DNA from: Planctomycetota bacterium
Lineage (GTDB): Bacteria; Planctomycetota; Phycisphaerae; UBA1845
Length of the DNA: 13,561 nt
Assembly (NCBI GenBank): GCA_022563615.1
Contig: JADFMZ010000040.1
Location: forward strand, 1 to 13,561
Direction: 5' to 3'
The notes below the pieces were generated by a model. That model worked only from the letters and a program-made list of their open reading frames with translations. It ran no database searches and was not told the DNA's origin. A program made the translations under genes and the position numbers. Below are positions 8,510-13,139 of the stretch, piece by piece. Every line of letters starts with the position of its first letter. Positions within the stretch are counted from its first letter, which is position 1.

Positions 8510-8857
8510 CTACCCGGATTCCTGCGCGCCGAGCTGGACGGTGGCCAACGCCGTCGAAACGCTGTCCGTGAATTCGAACACTTTGTCCAACCCCGTGACC
8601 AGAAACAGCCCCCACACATTGGTATCGATGCCGCAAAGCACCAGTCTGCGCTTGTCGCTGATGAGCTTCTTGCGGACTTTCAATAGCTTCGCGATATTCG
8701 ACGAATTCAGGTAGCTCACGCCGGCAAAGTCCAAAACCACGTCGACGACGGGTTTCTTGTCCAACTGATCGAACAGGCCTGTTAAATCGTCGGTCAGGCC
8801 AGGGTCGTCCTGCAGATCAACGACCACGATGCTGTCAGACCAGTTCTCTATCGACAC
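8510..8857 (-). CDS. STAS-domain protein (anti-anti-sigma factor type)
   Basis: A 115-residue single-domain protein of the SpoIIAA/RsbV type, expected to bind or release an anti-sigma-type kinase depending on phosphorylation. The core follows the STAS pattern: strand SIVVVDLQDD, helix LTDDLTGLFDQL, strand VVDVVLDFAGVSYLN, then the serine pair S52-S53 where the phosphorylated serine of the family sits, the helix NIAKLLKVRKKL, strand RRLVLCGI and a final helix. The usual DSSG reads NSSN here, so phosphorylation is likely but not assured. The GTG at 8857 is chosen because AGAGAGGG lies 6 bases before it; a GTG at 8878 would begin almost at the predicted transcription start. First gene of the minus-strand group. 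The GAF-PP2C phosphatase in this window is a possible partner. Confidence 0.87.
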   Translation of the reverse strand: MSIENWSDSIVVVDLQDDPGLTDDLTGLFDQLDKKPVVDVVLDFAGVSYLNSSNIAKLLKVRKKLISDKRRLVLCGIDTNVWGLFLVTGLDKVFEFTDSVSTALATVQLGAQESG

Positions 8858-8863
8858 GGAAAG

Positions 8864-8871
8864 CCCTCTCT
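8864..8871 (-). promoter_or_regulatory. Ribosome binding site of the STAS gene
   Basis: AGAGAGGG on the minus strand, 6 bases before GTG at 8857. It favours this start over the in-frame GTG at 8878. Confidence 0.6.
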
Positions 8872-8886
8872 GGGTCACTCCACCGC

Positions 8887-8915
8887 ACCGTAGCGGAGGC
8901 CAGTCCCACTGTCAA
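8887..8915 (-). promoter_or_regulatory. Sigma70-like promoter of the STAS-KamA-aminotransferase group
   Basis: On the minus strand a perfect -35 (TTGACA, 8915-8910) is followed by exactly 17 bases and TACGGT (8892-8887) as a weaker -10. The predicted start near 8880 leaves a leader of about 23 bases before GTG 8857 that contains the ribosome site. The gaps of 84-88 bases between the following genes leave room for internal promoters, but I see none as good. Confidence 0.55.
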
Positions 8916-9146
8916 TCCTACTTCCGATAATGCAGCAAAGCGGGAGTAGCAGCATCGATGCGGGGCCTGGATCACCGTGAGCGCTGAGAAACGCGGCAAC
9001 CAGCGTAGGGTTGCAAGCCGTCACCGGCGGCTTGTCCGATGTTTTTCGCGTGCTACGCCTCGCCTAATCAGGCCTGCGGCTCGATCAACCCTCATTTGAC
9101 GAGAGGGCGGTCCACCCGTCGTGCAGCCCGCATTTCGATGTTTAAG

Positions 9147-9158
9147 GGGGTGCACCCC
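9147..9158. repeat. 12-bp perfect palindrome GGGGTGCACCCC
   Basis: A perfect dyad ending about 65 bases before the -35 of the strong promoter at 9223. Its 8-base core GGTGCACC recurs in CGGTGCACCG at 10967-10976, on the other side of the prepilin-like gene. It could be a regulator site, but the match is short. Confidence 0.35.
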
Positions 9159-9222
9159 GGAGCATAGCCTAAAGGTCCGTTCTTGGGTGATCCTTAAGAA
9201 GTGAAATTTTGTGAAAGTCGAA

Positions 9223-9251
9223 TTGACAATGGCTACAGGTCCGAGTATACT
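9223..9251 (+). promoter_or_regulatory. Near-consensus sigma70-type promoter
   Basis: TTGACA (9223-9228), a 17-base spacer and TATACT (9246-9251), eleven of twelve consensus bases at ideal spacing. Predicted start is near 9258. No protein start with good support follows for about 600 bases, so it probably drives a non-coding RNA or a very long leader of the prepilin-like gene. Confidence 0.7.
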
Positions 9252-9257
9252 TGGTAT

Positions 9258-9421
9258 AAGAGTAGGAGAACTATTGCTCAAAAATAGGGGCAGAGCGGGA
9301 CACTGCAGAGAAGGGCGGCCAGCGCGAATTCGGCCTAGCAAACCGGTTTCGGTCTTTGATCTGGTTATTTCACGCAATCTTTAATTCCGGCGTGGAGTCG
9401 TTCTTTTATCGTTTTATTTTT
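9258..9421 (+). ncRNA. Candidate small RNA between a strong promoter and a T-rich terminator-like end
   Basis: This segment is bounded by the near-consensus promoter and a hairpin with T-rich tail, giving a transcript of roughly 140-165 nt. Internal pairings include CTATT/AATAG early on, GGCC/GGCC in the middle and AACCGG with CTGGTT (one G-U). A TTG-initiated frame behind AGGAGA is possible near 9274, but its spacing is short and its peptide is not protein-like. No known RNA family is recognised. The call is inferred from the boundaries only. Confidence 0.3.
9369..9421 (+). terminator. Possible intrinsic terminator (hairpin plus T-rich tract)
   Basis: TTCACGC (9369-9375) pairs with GCGTGGA (9390-9396), 7 bp with one G-U and a 14-base loop. 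A broken T-rich run follows (TTCTTTTATCGTTTTATTTT, then T), starting 4 bases after the stem. The stem is modest and the T-run interrupted, so strength is uncertain. Confidence 0.35.
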
Positions 9422-9846
9422 CCTTCCCAGCTACCCGCCTTTGCACACCCGGACGACTCGCCCCTGATCCTGCTCAAATAGCGGCAGCGTAGTTTGACGT
9501 TGTGGGAATGCTCCATGGATTGGGGCCGGGCTGGCGTTGTGTATACACGGCTCCCGACTTGGTGGTTCCCCGGCGATGGCTTTGTATGTATAATTGGTCT
9601 TTTTTCCAGGGCGCAGGCGCGCTAAGGGTAGTGTGTGCGCGTAACAGGGGATAGAGGTTTTTTGGTGGCGGACGGCTTTGTGGAGCTAGTGGCAATAGAA
9701 GTTCCAGGCGGTCTGCTAGGATTCTAGTGCGTGGTTAGGCGGCGCTTATGGCGTAAGCCCCTGTGCGGCCTTCGCGGTTGTAGGGCAGTTGTGTGGACCC
9801 ACGACGCGAATGGCTGGGGGCCGAGGCGTCACATTGCTTTTGAAAA

Positions 9847-9852
9847 GAGGAG
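9847..9852 (+). promoter_or_regulatory. Ribosome binding site of the prepilin-like gene
   Basis: GAGGAG, 8 bases before GTG at 9861. It rules out the longer open frame that reaches back to 9789 and puts the prepilin leader right at the N-terminus. Confidence 0.75.
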
Positions 9853-9860
9853 ATAGTCCA

Positions 9861-10826
9861 GTGAGGAAAAGATTTCGAGCGTTTACACTGATCGAGTTGC
9901 TGGTGGTCATTGCGATCATCGCACTGCTGATCTCGATCCTGCTGCCGAGCTTGTCGCGTGCTCGTGAACTCAGCAAGCGGCTGGTCTGCGGATCGAACCT
10001 GAAGGGGATCGGCACATCGTGCAAGATTTACGCGAATGACAACAACGAGCGTTACCCGATCCCGCCATTCATGGCCGGCCAGATCGACGAATCTGGGGGG
10101 ATCGATTATACCAATGGTCGTACTAACGCCACGGGGTTGCCAACGGACCAGGGCGAAGTCGGCTACGAGCGATGGATCGAAACGACGTCGGAAACGACGG
10201 GGAATCCCCAGGGTAGCCGGGCCGTATCGGTCACCCGCGCGTTCTGGTTGCTGGTTCGTTCTGGCGATGTGACGGTACAGCAGTTTATCTGCCCCAGCGC
10301 CGGCGACGACCCGGATGACACCGAGAACCTCGACCTCTATTATGACTTCAGCGAGTACAACAACATCAGCTACGGGTACCAGGTTCCGTTCGGGCCCCGA
10401 GACACCCAACCTCGGGAGGGTACGGACAACCGTATGGTTCTGTCGGCGGACCAGAGCCCGTTCTACACGAATGTGACGGCGGACTTCGCGACCGCCGGCC
10501 GGGACGGCGGCAACATCACGCGCAACGATTCCCCGAGAGCTTGGCGCAAGTTCAACTCGCCGAACCACGGCGGAAGGAACAACGGCGAGGGACAGAACTG
10601 TCTGTATGCGGACGGTCACGCGGCGTTTCAGCGCACCCCGGTCATCGGAATCGATGGTGACAACATCTACACGGGAATGAGGGCTGATTGGGGTATTACC
10701 GGCTTCAATCGATCTCACGGTGACACCGTATGGACCGCGCCCAACGAGAATCCCTATCCGGGCCAGGATGCTTTTGGACCCGGTGCGAACAATTACGCAT
10801 CTACGGATTCACTGATCTATCCGTAG
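9861..10826 (+). CDS. Prepilin-like secreted protein with N-terminal methylation motif (planctomycete pseudopilin type)
   Basis: A 321-residue type II/IV pilin-like protein. The basic leader MRKRFRA is followed by FTLIELLVVIAIIALLIS, so prepilin peptidase would cut between A7 and F8, with the usual glutamate at mature position 5 (E12). The hydrophobic helix (8-29) leads into LLPSLSRARELSKRLVCGSNLKGIG, the standard continuation in planctomycete members. The C-terminal part carries H236 and YADGH (249-253), matching the H-X9-DG block of the family but with 14 residues between His and Asp instead of 9. Cysteines 43, 54, 144 and 247 could form disulphides outside the cytoplasm. The GTG start is set by GAGGAG. 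Such proteins exist in many copies in planctomycetes and their roles are largely unknown; it need not make a pilus. An intrinsic terminator follows directly. Confidence 0.92.
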   Translation: MRKRFRAFTLIELLVVIAIIALLISILLPSLSRARELSKRLVCGSNLKGIGTSCKIYANDNNERYPIPPFMAGQIDESGGIDYTNGRTNATGLPTDQGEVGYERWIETTSETTGNPQGSRAVSVTRAFWLLVRSGDVTVQQFICPSAGDDPDDTENLDLYYDFSEYNNISYGYQVPFGPRDTQPREGTDNRMVLSADQSPFYTNVTADFATAGRDGGNITRNDSPRAWRKFNSPNHGGRNNGEGQNCLYADGHAAFQRTPVIGIDGDNIYTGMRADWGITGFNRSHGDTVWTAPNENPYPGQDAFGPGANNYASTDSLIYP

Positions 10827-10860
10827 TCGCCGCGTTTCATGGGCGATAGCAGAAAATACG

Positions 10861-10898
10861 AGCGGCGGGTTCTTGATTGTGGGGGCCCGCCGCTTTCT
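10861..10898 (+). terminator. Intrinsic terminator after the prepilin-like gene
   Basis: Perfect 9-bp GC-rich stem AGCGGCGGG / CCCGCCGCT with a 16-base loop, followed by TTTCT. It begins 34 bases after the stop codon. Confidence 0.7.
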
Positions 10899-10937
10899 AT
10901 GCGCTTGTTCGGGTGGCGACCGATCAAGGCCGGCGTC

Positions 10938-11059
10938 GAACAGCCTGCATGAGGCTGAAGTGAGCCCGGTGCACCGTGAATCTTGGTTCGGGCGGGCTGT
11001 TCAACCGGAGGGTGCAACACCGGCTGAGCCGCGAGGTAGAGCAAAGATGATCTTTGCTC
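10938..11059. other. Dyad-rich spacer upstream of the Nudix gene
   Basis: The 264-base spacer before the Nudix gene holds several exact pairings. CAGCCT-GCATG-AGGCTG forms a hairpin at 10941-10957. GAACAGCC (10938-10945) can instead pair with GGCTGTTC (10995-11002), excluding the first hairpin. GCCCG (10964-10968) pairs with CGGGC (10989-10993). GGTG-CAA-CACC lies at 11011-11021 and CGGCT-G-AGCCG at 11021-11031. The strongest is GAGCAAAGAT-G-ATCTTTGCTC (11039-11059), ending 31 bases before the ATG. No known riboswitch or RNA family is recognised. Confidence 0.35.
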
Positions 11060-11090
11060 CATCCCTTCCCAAGCCATCGCGACCCATTTT

Positions 11091-11516
11091 ATGAAGGTGG
11101 ACAAAGCACCAGACCGCCCATCGACACCGATCCGCGTTCGCCGCGGCGTCATCGGGATTCTCTGGAAGGGTTCCGACTTACTCCTGATCCGACGAGCGGA
11201 GGGCATCGCCAAGGGTGGGTGCTGGTGTTTCCCGGGCGGCCACGTCGAACGTGGTGAGACGCCGCGTCATGCCGTCCAACGCGAACTGGCTGAAGAACTC
11301 GGCATTGCCGTCGAACCGATCGAACGCCGGGGGTCGGTCCGCGTGCTGGACTCGAACCACATCCTGGCGGTTTGGACGGTCCGTCACGTGGGCGGACAGT
11401 TTCGGCTGGCGTACCGCGAGATTGCGGAAATGCGCTGGCTTTCTCCTGCCGACATTCGGTCCATCAAGCCGAATCTTCCCTCCAACGAAAAGGTCCTGGC
11501 CATGCTCGGCGTTTGA
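11091..11516 (+). CDS. Nudix hydrolase
   Basis: A 141-residue single-domain cytoplasmic enzyme that hydrolyses a nucleoside diphosphate linked to another group, using Mg or Mn. The complete Nudix box GX5EX7REUXEEXGU is present at 50-72: G50, E56, R64-E65, E68-E69, G71 and I72. It is preceded by the usual strand RRGVIGILWKGSDLLLIRR and the loop GGCWCFPGGH. The C-terminal AEMRWLSPADI is also typical. Residues outside the box do not identify the substrate; MutT-like clean-up of oxidised nucleotides and NDP-sugar or cofactor hydrolysis remain open. No Shine-Dalgarno sequence precedes this ATG; an in-frame GTG two codons later is no better, so leaderless or weak translation is possible. It stands alone, with the prepilin terminator upstream and a convergent gene downstream. 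Confidence 0.92.
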   Translation: MKVDKAPDRPSTPIRVRRGVIGILWKGSDLLLIRRAEGIAKGGCWCFPGGHVERGETPRHAVQRELAEELGIAVEPIERRGSVRVLDSNHILAVWTVRHVGGQFRLAYREIAEMRWLSPADIRSIKPNLPSNEKVLAMLGV

Positions 11517-11846
11517 TCGCGATGAAGCCGGGTATGACCGTCCGGACGACGTAGCGCCGCTCCCGAGCGGGTCGGTCCCGAGTATCCAGGTTTGACAGGA
11601 GCGTGTTACGCCAGGGGGTGGCCTTGTCAAGCGGTGGCAACGCGGTGCATGACGAGTGCGCCCACGGAGAGCAAAGGTAAACTCATCACCACAAGATCCC
11701 AATCGCTTGCGGGATCACGGACTGGCCAGCGCGGTGGCCAGGAAAGATGTCGCCACCAGCCCACGAACATTTCCTCCGCACGTACCGGCAGGTTCCGACC
11801 ATGTTCACCCACGTCACCACAGGAAGATCTTCTCCGGGCTTCTGCA
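11517..11846. other. Spacer between convergent genes; no firm gene
   Basis: About 330 bases without a supported gene. On the minus strand a 45-codon frame (11764-11627) has GGAGG 8 bases before a GTG and encodes a Trp-rich start and a hydrophobic stretch (VVMSLPLLSVGALVM). I recognise no homology, so it is reported as a finding, not a gene. Confidence 0.5.
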
Positions 11847-11869
11847 AACGTTACCCGAAGGGTTTCGTT
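11847..11869 (-). terminator. Possible hairpin terminator at the end of the double NTF2-like gene
   Basis: On the minus strand AACG-AA-ACCC-TTC-GGGT-AA-CGTT forms two 4-bp helices around a symmetric 2x2 internal loop, starting inside the TAA stop codon. Only a short T-run follows, so it may be a stabilising 3' hairpin instead of a terminator. Confidence 0.3.
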
Positions 11870-12851
11870 AGGGGGTTGCGCCGGCTTCCTGGCGCTCCAA
11901 GTGCCAGCCGGTGTTGACCCATTTCCCGTCACGGTTGACGAACACCTCGGTTCCGCGCCCGGTCGTGACATTCCGCTGACCGTCTTGCTGTGTCTCAAAT
12001 ACAAAGCTCGTATAGAGAATGGCTACGTTACCGTACACCTGCATCTGCGTTTCCGGAAACTCCAGGCGGAGCAGCTTGCCACCGGCTGCAAACGTAGAAG
12101 ATCGTCGGAGGATCTCATCCCGGTCGGCCCAATCGGCGACGCCAAGGTCCATGGCAATCGCCTCGTCGAGAACGGCGGCGCGCAGCGCGACCTGATCGCC
12201 CGCAAACCACGCGCGCCACACGGCCTCGCGTGCCTTAAGCAACTCTTCACGTTCCGGCGCCGCCAGCGAATGCGGCATTGTCGGTTCGTTTCGGGATACG
12301 GCGGTGGCTGCGGTCGGGTTGGACGTCTTGCCGTGGGCTGAAGGTTTTCCCGTTTGCTCCTCGCCCCAATTGCGCACCGCCGGGATCACCGCGATGTGCG
12401 AGCCGCACTGATTCCATTTTCCTTGTTCACGGCGGTAGACGTCGAGCGATCGTAGCGGAATCGAGCCTTCACGGCCCTCCCCATCGCGATAGTCGTACCG
12501 GGCGATGTAGTAAACCAGCGCCATGTCGCCGTAGATCTGGACCTCAGTGTCGAGCAGTTCGTATCCGGTTCCGCGCAGGTTTCGCAACGATTTCTCAACG
12601 TTAACCATGTACGCGTCGATGCCGCGCTCGATCTTGTCGCTGGGCCCCTGAAACCCCGTCCAATCCGGCGTGTGGGCCTTGCGAATCGCGTCTCGATCCT
12701 GCCGCAGAAACGCCTGAAAGATGCCGTGTATGTGCTGTATAATCTGCTCGCGGTCTTCTTTCGTCGCCATTCTCGTGTGCTCCCGGCGCCCATCCGCCAG
12801 CGCAATCTTCGGCAGCGCAAGGGCGATCATGATGACCATTGTTGTTCGCAT
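11868..12851 (-). CDS. Exported protein with two NTF2-like (DUF4440/SnoaL-type) domains
   Basis: A 327-residue protein with a signal peptide (MRTTMVIMIALALPKIALA, then DG), so it acts in the periplasm or outside. Two cone-shaped NTF2-like domains follow. The first, about 29-157, begins KEDREQIIQHIHGIFQAFLR and ends with SLDVYRREQGKWNQCGSHIAV. The second, about 198-322, begins EREELLKAREAVWRAWFAGD and ends with EVFVNRDGKWVNTGWHLERQ. A linker rich in Ser, Thr, Ala and Asn joins them. The matching ends (GKWNQCGSH against GKWVNTGWH) point to an internal duplication. Such domains bind small ligands or act as simple enzymes; no activity can be assigned. The ATG has GGAGAAG 7 bases before it. It lies 28 bases after the small cysteine-rich protein gene on the same strand, so the two are probably co-transcribed. 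Confidence 0.85.
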   Translation of the reverse strand: MRTTMVIMIALALPKIALADGRREHTRMATKEDREQIIQHIHGIFQAFLRQDRDAIRKAHTPDWTGFQGPSDKIERGIDAYMVNVEKSLRNLRGTGYELLDTEVQIYGDMALVYYIARYDYRDGEGREGSIPLRSLDVYRREQGKWNQCGSHIAVIPAVRNWGEEQTGKPSAHGKTSNPTAATAVSRNEPTMPHSLAAPEREELLKAREAVWRAWFAGDQVALRAAVLDEAIAMDLGVADWADRDEILRRSSTFAAGGKLLRLEFPETQMQVYGNVAILYTSFVFETQQDGQRNVTTGRGTEVFVNRDGKWVNTGWHLERQEAGATP

Positions 12852-12879
12852 CCCAAGTCTTCTCCGAAGTGGTGTTGCG

Positions 12880-13029
12880 CTACCGTGGTTTCAGGTATTT
12901 TTCGGGATTGGTCTGGACCTTTGTGGCGCAATCATCACAACAAACCGTGATCGTTTTCCCGTCAACCTCGACCGTTTTCCCGTCGTCCTTAATCGCCCAA
13001 TCGCATACCGGACACTTCTTTGTTGCCAT
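12880..13029 (-). CDS. Small Cys-rich metal-site protein (YHS/TRASH-like)
   Basis: A 49-residue protein with cysteines in the order CPVC (C6, C9), then about 20 residues, then CCDDC (C30, C31, C34), and an ending NPEKYLK. This matches small metal-binding domains of the YHS/TRASH kind, where two cysteine pairs hold zinc, copper or another metal and the domain closes with a P-x-K-Y type motif. The middle (DDGKTVEVDGKTITV) forms the expected beta-hairpin. No signal peptide is seen, so it is likely cytoplasmic. The ATG has AAAGGA 8 bases before it. It lies between the AraC-type gene and the exported NTF2-like gene, all on the minus strand. It could be a metal carrier, sensor or storage protein (inference). 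The gene is easily missed because of its size. Confidence 0.8.
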   Translation of the reverse strand: MATKKCPVCDWAIKDDGKTVEVDGKTITVCCDDCATKVQTNPEKYLKPR

Positions 13030-13037
13030 CGCAGAAT

Positions 13038-13043
13038 TCCTTT
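13038..13043 (-). promoter_or_regulatory. Ribosome binding site of the 49-residue protein
   Basis: AAAGGA on the minus strand, 8 bases before the ATG at 13029. It supports translation of this very short gene. Confidence 0.6.
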
Positions 13044-13059
13044 CAGGGAAAAGCTCTTC

Positions 13060-13110
13060 TCACCGGCGCAGGGCAGATGATCGCCGGTGACATTTCCGCT
13101 GCCGGCGATC
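13060..13110 (-). promoter_or_regulatory. Three-arm inverted repeat able to form two exclusive hairpins
   Basis: TCACCGGCG (13060-13068) is the exact complement of CGCCGGTGA (13082-13090), 9 bp with a 13-base loop. The same middle arm, read as GATCGCCGG (13079-13087), is the exact complement of CCGGCGATC (13102-13110), 9 bp with a 14-base loop. Only one hairpin can form at a time. The element lies in the leader of the 49-residue protein gene, about 17 bases before its ribosome site. Attenuator, operator pair, or terminator of the AraC-type gene are all possible. Confidence 0.45.
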
Positions 13111-13139
13111 CCACTTGCGCGGGCTGTTCGGGCTCAAGC

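Larger units (their letters stand above)
8916..9860. other. Long gene-free stretch between the STAS and prepilin-like genes
   Basis: No convincing protein-coding frame is found here on either strand. The longest open frame (9021-9377, minus) has no recognisable fold or ribosome site. What it does hold: a 7-bp hairpin CAAGCCG...CGGCTTG (9014-9034) with T5 a few bases later, a 12-bp palindrome, a near-consensus plus-strand promoter, a hairpin plus T-rich tract near 9369-9421, an isolated TATAAT (9589-9594) with only a poor -35, and a small imperfect hairpin at 9741-9761 (GCTTA/TAAGC core). Base composition around 9400-9425 is unusually T-rich for this genome. Confidence 0.6.

Noticed and set aside
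7879..8571. 230-codon open frame, plus strand
   Set aside because: Antisense to the KamA-type gene; no motif and no ribosome site.
9014..9046. CAAGCCG/CGGCTTG hairpin followed by T5 as a terminator
   Set aside because: The T-run begins several bases after the stem and no plus-strand gene reads into it, so it is only noted within the gene-free stretch.
9021..9377. 118-codon open frame, minus strand, in the gene-free stretch
   Set aside because: No ribosome site, atypical composition and no recognisable fold; it also lies across the strong plus-strand promoter.
9274..9384. TTG-initiated leader peptide behind AGGAGA in the candidate small RNA
   Set aside because: Spacing to the TTG is too short and the peptide is Arg-rich without protein-like features.
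8879..9860. Possible tRNA, rRNA, CRISPR or mobile element in the gene-free stretch
   Set aside because: No cloverleaf with a T-arm, no regularly spaced repeats, no terminal inverted repeats and no transposase frame were found.
9735..10718. 327-codon open frame, minus strand
   Set aside because: Antisense to the prepilin-like gene; Arg/Val-rich and without a domain.
10921..11090. Known riboswitch or group II intron remnant before the Nudix gene
   Set aside because: The GAGCC...GGTTC pattern loosely recalls intron domain V, but the catalytic bulge and length do not fit, and no known riboswitch box is present.
11592..12341. 249-codon open frame, plus strand
   Set aside because: Largely antisense to the exported NTF2-like gene and without domain features.
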